A stretch of DNA of 64,000 bases from Mobilicoccus pelagius NBRC 104925 (lineage in GTDB: Bacteria; Actinomycetota; Actinomycetes; Actinomycetales; Dermatophilaceae). Made by a program: the position numbers and the translations under genes. The DNA lies in NCBI RefSeq assembly GCF_000247995.1, contig NZ_BAFE01000053.1:1-64000 (forward strand). The letters are read 5' to 3'. How positions within the stretch are numbered: position 1 is the stretch's first letter; every line of letters starts with the position of its first letter. The notes beneath the pieces were generated by a model. The model was not told the origin of the DNA, searched no databases, and saw only the letters and a list, made by a program, of their open reading frames with translations. Below, in pieces: positions 25,895 through 34,766 of the stretch.

Positions 25895-25900
25895 ACTGTA
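25895..25900 (-). promoter_or_regulatory. -10 hexamer of leaderless glutaredoxin gene
   Basis: TACAGT on the minus strand ends 7 nt before the ATG (TTGTCGTC region); no Shine-Dalgarno. Confidence 0.52.
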
Positions 25901-25994
25901 TGACGACCGTCCGACATCTCCCGCATCCACAGGTATGGAACGCCCGTCCAGGTCGGTCGACCCGCCCCGGGCGCCCCCCGTCGACCGGGGCGGT

Positions 25995-26951
25995 TCAGGG
26001 GAACGTGGATCCGCGCCGGGCGAGGAGGCCGTGGAGGGTGCGCTGGATCGTCTCCCGCACCTCGTCGGTGAGGTCGAAGACGGTGAGGGGGTCGTCGGCC
26101 GCGTCGGGCCCGAGGCGGCCGGTGTCGACGGGTGCACCGAACTCGATGATCCACTTGCTCGGCAGCGGCACCGCCCCGAGCGGGCCGAGGAACGGGAACG
26201 TCGGGGTGATCGGGAAGTACGGGAACCCGAGGAGCCGGGCGAGGGGTCGCAGGTCGGCGATCATCGGGTACGCCTCCTCGGCGCCGACGACCGAGCACGG
26301 CACGATCGGCACCTTCGCGCGCAGGGCGGTGGCGACGAACCCGCCGCGGCCGAAGCGTTGGAGGCGGTACCGGTTGGCGTACGTCTTGCCGACGCCCTTG
26401 AAGCCCTCGGGCCAGACGCCGACGATCTCCCCCCCGGCGAGGAGTCGTCCCGCGTCGTCGTGGCTCGCGAGGGTCGCGCCCGCCCGACGCGCGTACTCCC
26501 CGACGATCGGCAGCGCGAACACGAGGTCGGCGCCGAGGGGGCGGAGGATGCGGTGGGCCGGGTGCTCGTCGTGGATCGCGACGGCCGTCATGAGCGTGTC
26601 GATCGGGATCGTGCCCGAGTGGTTGGAGACGACGAGTGCTCCTCCCTCGGCGGGGACGTGCTCGATGCCGCGGACCTCGACGCGGAACCAGCGGCGGTAG
26701 AGCGGGCGGAGCACGGGCAGGTAGACGAGTTCGGTGAACTCGCGGTCGAAGCCGAACTCGTCGATCTCGTAGTCGCCCTCGAGGCGGCGGCGGAGGAACG
26801 CGAGGCCGGCGGCGACGACCCGTTCGGCCTCGGCGCCCTCGTGGCCGGTGAGCTCGGCGGCGGCGTGGAGGGCGCGGGCGAGGATGTCGACGACCTCGGT
26901 CTCGGCGCCGCCGGGCAGCGCCGCGAGGACGGCACGCACGAGCTCGTTCAT
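25995..26951 (-). CDS. PlsC-like lysophospholipid acyltransferase
   Basis: A 318-residue glycerolipid acyltransferase. The catalytic block is VVSNHSGTIPIDTLM (about 106-120); the His and Asp are separated by six residues, one or two more than in canonical PlsC, as in the mycobacterial Rv0502 group. WPEGFKGVGK (about 173-182) replaces the PEGTR acceptor-binding block. A soluble helical N-terminal 80 residues precede it. It probably acylates a glycerolipid or diacylglycerol at the membrane. Its ATG overlaps the epimerase stop by 4 nt, so the two are coupled, as are Rv0501/Rv0502 in M. tuberculosis. Confidence 0.88.
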   Translation of the reverse strand: MNELVRAVLAALPGGAETEVVDILARALHAAAELTGHEGAEAERVVAAGLAFLRRRLEGDYEIDEFGFDREFTELVYLPVLRPLYRRWFRVEVRGIEHVPAEGGALVVSNHSGTIPIDTLMTAVAIHDEHPAHRILRPLGADLVFALPIVGEYARRAGATLASHDDAGRLLAGGEIVGVWPEGFKGVGKTYANRYRLQRFGRGGFVATALRAKVPIVPCSVVGAEEAYPMIADLRPLARLLGFPYFPITPTFPFLGPLGAVPLPSKWIIEFGAPVDTGRLGPDAADDPLTVFDLTDEVRETIQRTLHGLLARRGSTFP

Positions 26952-28204
26952 CGCGCCTCCCGGGCGTCGGACGTCTCTCCGGCGACGGGGCCGGGGGGCG
27001 GGGTAGGAGGCGGGCCGGGGTCGGCCGAGCGCCCGGACGCCTCGGGCACGTCGACGGCCCCGGCGGGGGTGTCGCCGTCGTCGTCGTCGCGGAGGGCGGC
27101 GGCGGGGAGCACCCCCCCGGGCCGGGCCTCGACGACGTCGGACTCCTGGGCGTCGAGGAGGTCGTGACCGCGGGCCACGCCGCTCACGTGCTCGGGGCGT
27201 GCACCGATGGGGCGGGACCCGCCTGCCTCCTCGTGGAGGGTCGGGACGACGCCCCACGTGTCGGTCGCGAACCGTTCGATGGCCTCGCGGGTCGTGTGTT
27301 CGGGCGTGAACCGGAGGACCTCCCGCATGCGGGTGAGGTCGAGGCAGCGGCCGTACATCACGTAGTCGACGTGGTCGGGCTCGATACCGGCGATGCCTGC
27401 CCACCGGGTGAGCGCGCCGAGCGCCCGGCCGGTGGTCGTGAAGACGGGCACGGTGGGGCGGCGGGCGATGCGCACGACCTGGCGGAGCGTGAGCACGCCC
27501 TCGCCGGCGACGTTGACGGTGCCGACCGGGTCGCCCGCGGCCGCCGCGACGAGGGCGGCGACGGCGTCGTCCTCCGAGAGGGCCTGCACCCGCGCGTCGA
27601 ACCCGAAGGGCAGGGGCACGACCGGGGCGCGGAGGTAGTTCGTCATCGCGCTGCGCGTCGAGGGGCCGAACACGTGGGCGAGGCGCAGGACGCTCACGCC
27701 GACGTCGGGCCGTCGTTGCGTGATCGCATGCACGTACGACTCCACCTCGACGGCGTCGCGCACGTGCCCGCTGCGGGCGCGGGTGTCGACGGGGCTCTCC
27801 TCCGAGACGACCGCCGGGGTGCCGGGCGAAGCGCCGTAGACCGAGCCGGTGGAGGCGAGGACGACGTGCCGCAGCTGCGGGACGGCCTGGCACACGCCGA
27901 GGAGCTGCATCGTGCCGATGACGGCGGCCTCCCGCGCGGAGGTGCGTGCCGAGGAGGTGGCCGTGGCGCGGGGTATCGCGCCGACGTGGACGAGGGTGTC
28001 GATGCCGGCCTGCTGGACGATGCGCCCGAGGAGCGGGTTGCGCACGTCGGCGCGGAGGAACTCCGCCTCCCCGAGGGGGAACGGCGGTGCCATGACGTCG
28101 ACGCCGATGACCTGCGCGACCTCCGGACGGTCGGCGAGGACCCGGGCCACACCCGCGCCGAGGTAGGTGGACACGCCGGTGACGAGGACCGTCGTCGTCG
28201 TCAT
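26948..28204 (-). CDS. NAD-dependent epimerase/dehydratase family protein
   Basis: A 418-residue extended-SDR protein. The Rossmann motif VTGVSTYLGAGVARVL (about 7-22) replaces the usual GGxGxxG with G-x5-G spacing. LVHVGAIPRATA (about 70-81) and STGSVYGASPG (about 116-126) follow. The catalytic Tyr-x3-Lys is not clear: SYVHAITQRR (about 159-168) lacks the lysine, so catalysis may differ. After residue 310 comes a 105-residue hydrophilic, Pro/Asp-rich tail without a fold. Start ATG at 28202-28204 follows GGAGGT. Synteny with Rv0501 suggests a lipid- or sugar-related role. Confidence 0.82.
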   Translation of the reverse strand: MTTTTVLVTGVSTYLGAGVARVLADRPEVAQVIGVDVMAPPFPLGEAEFLRADVRNPLLGRIVQQAGIDTLVHVGAIPRATATSSARTSAREAAVIGTMQLLGVCQAVPQLRHVVLASTGSVYGASPGTPAVVSEESPVDTRARSGHVRDAVEVESYVHAITQRRPDVGVSVLRLAHVFGPSTRSAMTNYLRAPVVPLPFGFDARVQALSEDDAVAALVAAAAGDPVGTVNVAGEGVLTLRQVVRIARRPTVPVFTTTGRALGALTRWAGIAGIEPDHVDYVMYGRCLDLTRMREVLRFTPEHTTREAIERFATDTWGVVPTLHEEAGGSRPIGARPEHVSGVARGHDLLDAQESDVVEARPGGVLPAAALRDDDDGDTPAGAVDVPEASGRSADPGPPPTPPPGPVAGETSDAREAR

Positions 28205-28301
28205 GACACCTCCTTCGGTGGTCGGGCCCGATCCTAGCGATGCCGGGCCCGGCGCCACGCGCCGCGGACGGTGGACGCCGCGGGACGGGGCCGGACGCAC
28301 G

Positions 28302-28338
28302 CGGGCCGTGGCGCCTCAGAGGAGACGACCACGGCCCG
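28302..28338 (-). terminator. Terminator after bS22 gene
   Basis: A 10-bp stem CGGGCCGTGG/CCACGGCCCG with a 17-nt loop lies 21 nt after the bS22 stop codon on the minus strand. Confidence 0.55.
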
Positions 28339-28358
28339 AGGGCGTCGGTGGGACCGAC

Positions 28359-28457
28359 TTACTTCTTGTTGCGACGCTGGTGGCGCGTCTTGCGAAGCAG
28401 CTTGCGGTGCTTCTTCTTCGCCATGCGCTTGCGGCGCTTCTTGATGACAGAGCCCAT
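28359..28457 (-). CDS. 30S ribosomal protein bS22 (AURKAIP1/COX24 domain)
   Basis: A 32-residue, extremely basic protein (MGSVIKKRRKRMAKKKHRKL at the N-terminus). It is nearly identical in pattern to the actinobacterial small-subunit protein bS22 located in mycobacterial ribosomes near the decoding centre. ATG at 28455-28457 follows TGAGGT 9 nt upstream; TAA stop. It is far richer in Lys/Arg than its neighbours, including AAG codons. A stem-loop follows. Confidence 0.93.
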   Translation of the reverse strand: MGSVIKKRRKRMAKKKHRKLLRKTRHQRRNKK

Positions 28458-28736
28458 AGACAAAACCTCATCGATTCGCACCGGAGAGGCCCGGTGACTG
28501 GGGTGGTGCGGCTGGTCGGCGCGAGACGACCGGCCCGGTGGAGCCACGGCGGACATGGTCGGCCGTGAACCGGCGGTCATGCGCGCGCGTTTGGAGTCCG
28601 CCGCGGGCGACACACGGACGCACGCCGCCCCCGACAGATGATCTCCCCGAGCTTACCGCGCGGGGATGCCGCACGAAAACGGGGCCGTCGCCCTGCTCGA
28701 CGCCGCCGGACGGATCCCCGGTCGACGGGACGGGTG

Positions 28737-29930
28737 TCAGTCGAACCAGAGATCGAGGCCGTGGTGGGGGAAGACGGCCTCGCGGGTCTTCATCGTCGCG
28801 CGGTCCACGGGGTCCTCGGGGTCGTACCCGACCTCCCAGGACCGCCACCAGATGCGGCCGTCCTCGGAGGCTCCGTCCCCCATCTTCTCGGGGGCCTGCT
28901 CGCCGAGGCGTTCCGTGACGTCGTCGAGCCACCCCTGCGGCACGGCGGTGTCGACGGGGATCGGCCGGTGCAGGGCGACGGCGGTGAGATGCGTCCACGT
29001 GCGGGGCACGACGGAGACGACCTCGTACCCGCCCCCGCCGAGGGCGACCCAGCGTCCGTCGCACAGCTCGTGGGAGAGGTCGTGGAGGGACTCGGCGAGG
29101 ATGCGCTGCGCGTCGACCGAGACCGACAGGTGCGCGAGCGGGTCGCGGAAGTGGGAGTCCGCGCCGTGCTGACTCACGATGATCTGCGGCCGGAACGCCC
29201 GGAGCACGGCGGGCGCGACGGCATGGAAGGCCCGCAGCCAGCCGGCGTCCCCGACACCGGGTGGCAGGGCGAGGTTGACGGCGGACCCGAGCGCCCCGGG
29301 CCCACCGAGGTCGCCCGGAAAACCCGTGCCGGGGAACAGGACCGTGCCGGTCTCGTGGATCGAGATCGTGAGCACGCGAGGGTCGTCCCAGAACATCCGC
29401 TCGACGCCGTCGCCGTGATGGGCGTCGACGTCGACGTAGGCGATGCGTTCGACTCCCTGCTCGAGGAGCCAGTCGATGGCGACGCCGGCATCGTTGTAGA
29501 TGCAGAACCCGGCGGCGCTGCCCGGCATCGCATGGTGGAGACCGCCGGTGAAGTTGACGCCGTGTGCGACCTCGCCCCGCCACACGCCCTCGGCGACGGC
29601 ACGGCTGCCCTCGGCGATGCGCGCACTGACGTCGTGGATGCCCTCGAAGGCCGGGTCGTCCTCGGTGCCGAGACCGAAGCGGGAGTCCGCGCGGCCGGGT
29701 TCGACCGACGCATGCTTGACCGCGTCGATGTACTCGGGCGAGTGGACGCGGGCGAGGACGGAGTCGTCCGGGGTGTCCGGCGCGACGATCTCGCACTCGG
29801 AGTCGAACAGGCCGAACCCGCGGCAGAGTCGCGCCGTGAGGTCGAGCCGGATCGGGTTCATCGGGTGCCCCTCACCGAAGTCGTAGCCGGTGAAGGAGTC
29901 GTCCCAGACGATGCGGGCCTGTGTCGTCAT
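28737..29930 (-). CDS. acuC: AcuC-like histone deacetylase family protein
   Basis: A 397-residue zinc-dependent deacetylase-fold protein. EGHPMNPIRLDLT (about 20-32) opens the domain; GGLHHAMPGSAAGFCIYND (about 129-147) has the catalytic His pair, VDVDAHHGDGVERMFW (about 165-180) the zinc Asp and His and charge-relay residues, and SQHGADSHFRDPL (about 255-267) the third zinc ligand. GGGGYEVVSVVPRTW is also typical. AcuC proteins remove acetyl groups from acetyl-CoA synthetase in Bacillus; the target here is inferred. No acetyltransferase partner gene is fused, though an unrelated GNAT gene is next upstream. Confidence 0.92.
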   Translation of the reverse strand: MTTQARIVWDDSFTGYDFGEGHPMNPIRLDLTARLCRGFGLFDSECEIVAPDTPDDSVLARVHSPEYIDAVKHASVEPGRADSRFGLGTEDDPAFEGIHDVSARIAEGSRAVAEGVWRGEVAHGVNFTGGLHHAMPGSAAGFCIYNDAGVAIDWLLEQGVERIAYVDVDAHHGDGVERMFWDDPRVLTISIHETGTVLFPGTGFPGDLGGPGALGSAVNLALPPGVGDAGWLRAFHAVAPAVLRAFRPQIIVSQHGADSHFRDPLAHLSVSVDAQRILAESLHDLSHELCDGRWVALGGGGYEVVSVVPRTWTHLTAVALHRPIPVDTAVPQGWLDDVTERLGEQAPEKMGDGASEDGRIWWRSWEVGYDPEDPVDRATMKTREAVFPHHGLDLWFD

Positions 29931-29936
29931 GGCCGA

Positions 29937-29942
29937 ACGCTA
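29937..29942 (-). promoter_or_regulatory. -10 hexamer of leaderless acuC
   Basis: TAGCGT on the minus strand lies 6 nt before the ATG (TCGGCC between). Confidence 0.52.
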
Positions 29943-30008
29943 TCGGCCCACCGGCGACCACGGCCCGTGAGCGACCCCACCGATTCGCCGATCCTTTCCA
30001 CACGACGG

Positions 30009-30044
30009 CGCACGGCGGGCACCGTCACCGGTGCCCGCCGTGCG
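30009..30044 (-). terminator. Terminator after GNAT gene
   Basis: A perfect 15-bp stem (CGCACGGCGGGCACC on the left arm) with 6-nt loop GTCACC lies 17 nt downstream of the GNAT stop on the minus strand. Confidence 0.82.
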
Positions 30045-30060
30045 TCGACGTGTCGTGGGG

Positions 30061-30570
30061 TCAGCTGCGCAGCGCGAGCACCATCGCCATCTCTTCCTCG
30101 ATGCCCTCGGAACGGGCGGCGTCGGTGCGGGGCTCGCGCCGGTGCTCGGTGGGGCGGAACCCGTAGCTGCTCGCGAAGGAGACGGCGGGGACGTTGTCGG
30201 TGCCGACCCAGTAGACGAGCTGGCGGGCGCTCTTCTTCTCGGCCTCCTCACTCGCCGCGACGACGAGCTGGGCGGCGAGACCCTCACCGCGCAGCTCGGG
30301 CTTGACCCAGAGGCTGAACAGCTCGGCGGCGTCGTCGAAGAGCGTCTCGTCCATGCGCAGCGAGGCGATGCCGACGGGCTCCTCGCCCTTGGTGATGAGG
30401 AGACGGACCGACCGGCGCATGCGGTCACGCCACAGCGCCTCGTCGTACTCCTCCTCGGTGCTCACGTCGGCGACGAACGCGTCGGGCGACTCGCGCAGGG
30501 CGCGCAACCGCATCTCGCGGTACTGCTCCCACTCGTCCTCCGAGAGCACACGAATCGAGATATCCGACAT
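30061..30570 (-). CDS. GNAT family N-acetyltransferase
   Basis: A 169-residue GNAT-fold protein. The acetyl-CoA loop region is ELFSLWVKPELRGEGLAAQLV (about 84-104), with RGEGLA standing for the Q/RxxGxG/A motif; YWVGTDNVPAVSFASSYGF (about 119-137) is the C-terminal B-motif. The substrate is unknown. ATG at 30568-30570 follows AAGGAA. It is flanked by a strong terminator downstream and lies opposite to no other gene. Confidence 0.87.
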   Translation of the reverse strand: MSDISIRVLSEDEWEQYREMRLRALRESPDAFVADVSTEEEYDEALWRDRMRRSVRLLITKGEEPVGIASLRMDETLFDDAAELFSLWVKPELRGEGLAAQLVVAASEEAEKKSARQLVYWVGTDNVPAVSFASSYGFRPTEHRREPRTDAARSEGIEEEMAMVLALRS

Positions 30571-30698
30571 GAGGTTCCTTTCATCGCAACCGGCACGAGG
30601 GCAGGCCGACGGGTCGACAGCAGCGTAGCAGCGCACAGCGACACCCCGAGGCCACATCCGGGACGTCGAAGAGCCCTCCGCGCCTCCCGGATCCGGGT

Positions 30699-31529
30699 TC
30701 AGCCACCCATCTCGCCAGCACGCCTGGTGGCGGCGGAGACGGCGGCCGAGAATCGATGGCGTACCGCCCCCTCGTCGAGGACGCGCAGGGCGGCCGCGGT
30801 GGAGCCGCCGGGGCTCGTCACCTGCTCGCGCAACGTCGCCGCGGGCGTGTCCGACTCGACGAGCATCCGGCCCGCGCCGAGGAGCGTCTGGGCGGCGAGC
30901 CGGACGGCGAGATCACGCGGCAACCCCTCGAAGACACCCCCCTCGGCGAGCGCGTCGGCGACGTAGAAGACGTAGGCCGGCCCCGAACCGGAGACCCCGC
31001 TCGCCGCGTCCTGCCACTTCTCGGGCACGACCTCGGTCTCCCCGCAGGAACGCAGGAGATCCACGACGCGCCCGAGCTGCTCTTCGGAACAGTCGTGCCC
31101 GCCGGTGAGGACGAACATCCCCTCCCCCACCAGGGCGGGCGTGTTCGGCATGACGCGCACGACCGGCACCCCGGCACCGGCGCGGCCCTCGAGGGTCTCC
31201 AGCGTGATGCCCGCCGCGAGCGAGACGACGATCGCGTCGTCTCCCAGGGCGTCGCGGACCTCGTCGAGCACGTCGGCGACGAGGTGGGGCTTGACCCCGA
31301 GGACGACGACATCGGCCCCCCGCACGGCCTCGGCGTTGTCGGCGCCCGCGGACACCCCCCGCTCCTCCCACCGCGCGCGGGTGCGCTCGCGCGCGGCCGT
31401 GACGCGGACCCGCTCCGGCGGCAGCCCGGCGGCGAGGAACCCGTCGAGCACGGCGCCTCCCATCGCGCCGGCGCCGAGGAACGTCACGGTGCCGGTGAAG
31501 TCGGACAGGTCGGGGGCGTCGGTCGTCAT
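30699..31529 (-). CDS. proC: Pyrroline-5-carboxylate reductase
   Basis: A 276-residue NADPH enzyme making proline from pyrroline-5-carboxylate. VTFLGAGAMGGAVLDG (about 15-30) is the dinucleotide fold, VVLGVKPHLVADVLDEV (about 74-90), VVRVMPNTPALVGEGMFVLT (about 124-143), and the C-terminal signature LREQVTSPGGSTAAALRVLD (about 234-253) is complete. ATG at 31527-31529 follows CAGGAG. The next gene upstream encodes proline dehydrogenase, so synthesis and breakdown of proline are adjacent; 193 bp lie between and no terminator stands out, so co-transcription is possible. Confidence 0.95.
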   Translation of the reverse strand: MTTDAPDLSDFTGTVTFLGAGAMGGAVLDGFLAAGLPPERVRVTAARERTRARWEERGVSAGADNAEAVRGADVVVLGVKPHLVADVLDEVRDALGDDAIVVSLAAGITLETLEGRAGAGVPVVRVMPNTPALVGEGMFVLTGGHDCSEEQLGRVVDLLRSCGETEVVPEKWQDAASGVSGSGPAYVFYVADALAEGGVFEGLPRDLAVRLAAQTLLGAGRMLVESDTPAATLREQVTSPGGSTAAALRVLDEGAVRHRFSAAVSAATRRAGEMGG

Positions 31530-31722
31530 GAGGACTCCTGATGAACGGTGAGGGGGTGAGCTGCGGAGGACGGGTGGGAGGCGCACGCCGGACGGATCGG
31601 GGCGCGATGCCCATCGGGGCGGGGCGCACCGGGCCTCGGGAGGTCGCGGCGCGATCGGGGCCCGGGGCGCGTGCGGCCTCCGGGACCGACCGCGGCAGCG
31701 CCTCACTGCCGCGACGGACGGG

Positions 31723-32667
31723 TCAGAAGACGGTCGCCCGGACGAGTTCGAGGATCTCGCGGGGGCTGTCGGCGACGCGGCGGGCGAGGTAGGGGTACCA
31801 GTCCTCGCCGAACGGCACGTAGACGCGGAGGGTGTCGCCGCGATCGGCGATCTCGGCCTGCTTGTCGGGCCGTACGCCGTAGCGGAGCTGGTACTCGACG
31901 CTCTCGCGTGGGCGGCGCAGGTGGCGGGCGAGGGTCTCGGCGAGGCGGATGAGGCGTTCGTCGTGGGTCGCGACGACGACGGTCCCGTTTCCCTCGAGGA
32001 GCGGCTGGACGGCCCGCACGTAGGCGCGGTCGACCTCGCTGCGGCGGGTGAACGCGCCCTCCTCTCGGCCGGGTGCCCCCTTGGTGAGTCGCACCCGGGC
32101 GCCGGTGGCGGCGAGGGCGACGCAGTCGGCCTCGGCGCGCCGAAGGCAGGCCGGGACCGAGATGCCGAGGGTCGGGCGCTCGGCGCGGACCTCGTGGAAC
32201 GCGGCGAACGTGACGTCGGGCGGGACGAGGTCCTCGACCTCGAGCGTGAGGGTGACACCGTGCGCGTCGCCGATCTCGGCGAGCTCGCGCAGGCGGTCAC
32301 GGGCACCGGCACGGCCGGCGGCGCCGAGTCCCGCCCCGAGCGTCGACAACCGGACGCTCACGTCGGCACCCCCGTCGGTGGCGAGACCGGCGTCGGCGAG
32401 GCGACGGACGAGCTTGCGGATCCGTTTGACCCGCTTCTCGATCCGTATCCCGTCCTGCGGTTCGGCGACGAGATGGGTGACGCTCACGGCACGGCCACGC
32501 ACCCCGAGCCACTGGGCGACGTCCATCGCCGAGGAGATCGACTCCCCCGCGACGTAGCGCCGCACGATCTCGTGGCTCGTCGTGCGGTTCTCGGCCGCAC
32601 GCCGCAAACGGGCGTCGGTGGCCACGCGGAGCAGGACGTCCTGCACGGTCGGACGAGCGGGTTCCAC
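31723..32667 (-). CDS. Proline dehydrogenase
   Basis: A 314-residue FAD-dependent proline oxidase of the monofunctional type. TTSHEIVRRYVAG (about 29-41), LTLEVEDLVPP (about 136-146), RVRLTKGAPGREE (about 190-202), and the flavin/proline-binding C-terminus YQLRYGVRPDK and RVYVPFGEDWYPYLARRVAD (about 282-301) match ProDH. It oxidises proline to pyrroline-5-carboxylate and feeds electrons to the quinone pool. GTG start with GGAGAC upstream. No P5C dehydrogenase gene is adjacent. Confidence 0.93.
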   Translation of the reverse strand: MEPARPTVQDVLLRVATDARLRRAAENRTTSHEIVRRYVAGESISSAMDVAQWLGVRGRAVSVTHLVAEPQDGIRIEKRVKRIRKLVRRLADAGLATDGGADVSVRLSTLGAGLGAAGRAGARDRLRELAEIGDAHGVTLTLEVEDLVPPDVTFAAFHEVRAERPTLGISVPACLRRAEADCVALAATGARVRLTKGAPGREEGAFTRRSEVDRAYVRAVQPLLEGNGTVVVATHDERLIRLAETLARHLRRPRESVEYQLRYGVRPDKQAEIADRGDTLRVYVPFGEDWYPYLARRVADSPREILELVRATVF

Positions 32668-32760
32668 GCCGTCTCCTGTCGATCCGGCCTCGTCGGACGA
32701 GGCAACTCGGGCGGACGGACTCAGGCTATCCGCCGTCGGCCCCCGCCACCGTCCGGCACC

Positions 32761-32826
32761 CCGGGCCCACCGGGCCCACCGGACGCACCGGACGCACCGG
32801 ACCCACCGGACCCACCGGACCCACCG
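32761..32826 (+). repeat. 9-10 bp tandem repeat (CCACCGGAC)
   Basis: About seven head-to-tail copies of a CCACCGGAC-like unit (variants GCACCGGAC and CCACCGGGC) fill the intergenic space between the proline dehydrogenase start and the isomerase stop. No secondary structure or ORF explains it. Confidence 0.8.
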
Positions 32827-32847
32827 TGCGAGGGCGACGTCGAGGCG

Positions 32848-33657
32848 TCAGTGATGTCGGCGCTCGGCGAGGCCGCGGGCGAGGTGCGTGCGGGCGAACT
32901 CGAGGGATTCCCGCAGGAACGCCTCACGCCCCTCGGGCTTCTGCTTGCGGGTGCCGACCTCGACGGCGACGACACCGTCGTAGGGGTCACGGGCGAGGCG
33001 GTGGAGGAACTCGGCGCACGGCTGGTTGCCGTGGCCAGGGACGAGGTGTTCGTCCTTGAGGGATCCCGAGCCGTCGGTGAGGTGGACGTGTGCGAGGCGC
33101 CGGCCCAGGTCGGCCTGCATCTGCAGGACGTCGCTCTGGGCGGTGGCCGCATGGGAGAGGTCGAGCGTGACGTGCTCGTACGGCTGCGGCACCGGGTCCC
33201 AACCGGGCAGGTACGCCTGGACGTGGCGCCCCGCACGCCACGGGTACATGTTCTCCACGGCCAGGGTGAGGCCGAACTCGCGCTCCCGGGCGGCGACCCC
33301 CTCGACGAAGGACGTCGCGTACTCCTTCTGCCACCGGAACGGTGGGTGGAGGACGACGACGTCCGCGTCGACGTCGTGGGCGAGCTCGATGGACCGGTCG
33401 ATCTTGTCCCACGGGGAGTTGCCGTAGACGCGTTGGGTGACGAGGAGCGTCGGCGCGTGGATCGAGCGGATCGGCAGGCCGTGCCGTTCGGAGAGCTCGC
33501 GCAGTCCGGCCGAGTCCTGGGTGGTGGGGTCGGCGAGGACCATCACCTCGATGCCGTCGTATCCGAGCTTCGCGGCCATCTCGAAGGCCTGGGTGGGCCC
33601 GAGGGGGTACAAGGACGACGTCGACAGCGTGACCTCGACCCCGGCGACCTCACTCAT
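32848..33657 (-). CDS. Sugar phosphate isomerase/epimerase (xylose isomerase-like TIM barrel)
   Basis: A 269-residue AP-endonuclease-2/xylose-isomerase-like TIM barrel. LGYDGIEVMVLAD (about 31-43), RSIHAPTLLVTQRVYGN, VVLHPPFRWQKEYA, LAVENMYPWR (about 133-142, metal Glu), VTLDLSHAATA (metal Asp and His), HVHLTDGSGSLKDEHLVPGHG (metal His and Asp) and VAVEVGTRKQ (last Glu) supply the metal ligands. It could isomerise or epimerise a sugar; the exact substrate is unknown. It sits just downstream of the SorC-type regulator but has its own leaderless promoter. Confidence 0.87.
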   Translation of the reverse strand: MSEVAGVEVTLSTSSLYPLGPTQAFEMAAKLGYDGIEVMVLADPTTQDSAGLRELSERHGLPIRSIHAPTLLVTQRVYGNSPWDKIDRSIELAHDVDADVVVLHPPFRWQKEYATSFVEGVAAREREFGLTLAVENMYPWRAGRHVQAYLPGWDPVPQPYEHVTLDLSHAATAQSDVLQMQADLGRRLAHVHLTDGSGSLKDEHLVPGHGNQPCAEFLHRLARDPYDGVVAVEVGTRKQKPEGREAFLRESLEFARTHLARGLAERRHH

Positions 33658-33664
33658 GTCGTTC

Positions 33665-33670
33665 AGCCTA
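33665..33670 (-). promoter_or_regulatory. -10 hexamer of leaderless isomerase gene
   Basis: TAGGCT on the minus strand ends 7 nt before the ATG. It overlaps the stop codon end of the upstream regulator gene. Confidence 0.5.
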
Positions 33671-34639
33671 GGTGGCGGGACGCCCGACCGCGGCATCCTC
33701 GGCGGGTCGATCCCCGAGGATGCGCCCGGCGGTGCCCGCGTCGGTGACGAGGTGGGTGGCATATCCGGCCTCGAGGGCGACCCCGAGGGCGTGGGTCTTC
33801 GTGGGGCCGCCCGCGACGAGGATGCGGGTGTGCTTGGCGCGCAGGTCGGGCAGGGAGATGCCGACGGTGCGGGCGTCGAGCTCGGGCAGCGCGATGTCGC
33901 CGTGCTCGTCGAAGAACCGGGAGCACATGTCGCCGACGGCCCGTGCGGCGAGTGCATCGCGCTCCTCCTCGGAGAGGTGCCCGAGATTGAAGAGCATCGC
34001 CTCGGGCGAGGTCGCCCCGACGGTGAAGATCGCCGTCGGCGCCTCCCGGCCGAGGTCGAGGATGTGCCGGATGTGGCGTTCCTGCTCGACGATGCGCTTG
34101 ACCTCGGCGGAGTCGAAGATCACCGGAAGTGGCAGCATCCGGGCGTACGCGTCGAACCCACGGCACAGCAACGTCATCGTCTCGACGTCGTTCGTCGAAC
34201 GCGGCGTGAGCGAGAGTCCCCCCTTGAGCTGGACGAACCCGACACCGTGCCGCGGCTGCGGGGTGAGAGCGCGGGCGACGGCGTACATCGTGTCCCCCCA
34301 CGTCACCCCGACGAGGTCGCCGTCGCCCACCTCGTCGGCGAGCACGGCCGCTCCCAGGCGCCCGAGTTCGCGGGTGAGCGCGGGGCCGCTCGGCACGGTG
34401 TGGGCGAGGCGCACCTCGACGAGCCCGAACCGTTCCTGCAGCCGCTCGGCGAGCGCGGAGCCCGTCTCGCGCGGGTCGTGGATCTCGATCGAGACGAACC
34501 CGCGATCCTTGGCGTGTTGGACGAGCTTGCTCACCGTGGGGCGGGAGATGCCGAGCCGGTCGGCGACCTCCCCCTGGGAGAGGCCGTCCCGGTAGTAGAG
34601 CTTGGCGGCGTCGAGGGCCTGCTCGTCGCGGGGATTCAC
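33668..34639 (-). CDS. SorC/DeoR-type sugar-binding transcriptional regulator
   Basis: A 323-residue regulator. An N-terminal HTH (residues about 8-45: AAKLYYRDGLSQGEVADRLG then ISRPTVSKLVQHAKDRGFV) precedes a SorC-type sugar-binding domain with GVTWGDTMYAVA (about 116-127), GATSPEAMLFNLG and LPDLRAKHTRILVAGGPTK (about 272-290). This group includes the deoxyribonucleoside regulator DeoR of Bacillus, which senses deoxyribose-5-phosphate. Adjacent nupC, cdd, deoA and deoC make that role likely. GTG at 34637-34639 is chosen because family homology starts there. A distinct inducer cannot be excluded. Confidence 0.87.
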   Translation of the reverse strand: MNPRDEQALDAAKLYYRDGLSQGEVADRLGISRPTVSKLVQHAKDRGFVSIEIHDPRETGSALAERLQERFGLVEVRLAHTVPSGPALTRELGRLGAAVLADEVGDGDLVGVTWGDTMYAVARALTPQPRHGVGFVQLKGGLSLTPRSTNDVETMTLLCRGFDAYARMLPLPVIFDSAEVKRIVEQERHIRHILDLGREAPTAIFTVGATSPEAMLFNLGHLSEEERDALAARAVGDMCSRFFDEHGDIALPELDARTVGISLPDLRAKHTRILVAGGPTKTHALGVALEAGYATHLVTDAGTAGRILGDRPAEDAAVGRPAT

Positions 34640-34766
34640 GGAGGACTCCGATCGGGGACGGGGAGGGGCAGGCCGGGCTCTCTCCCGGCCGGCCCCTCGG
34701 TGGACGTCGACAGTGTGCGGGACGCCCTTCGTCCTGCCGCGCCGGGGCCCGAGGCGTCGCGTGTCG

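Noticed and set aside
26948-27260. Separate gene for the C-terminal tail of the epimerase
   Set aside because: The Pro/Asp-rich tail is in frame with the enzyme, without an internal ribosome-binding site; its stop overlaps the acyltransferase start, so it belongs to the same gene.
32761-32826. CRISPR array
   Set aside because: The repeat unit is 9 bp without spacers; no repeat of 24-40 bp with unique spacers is found anywhere in the window.
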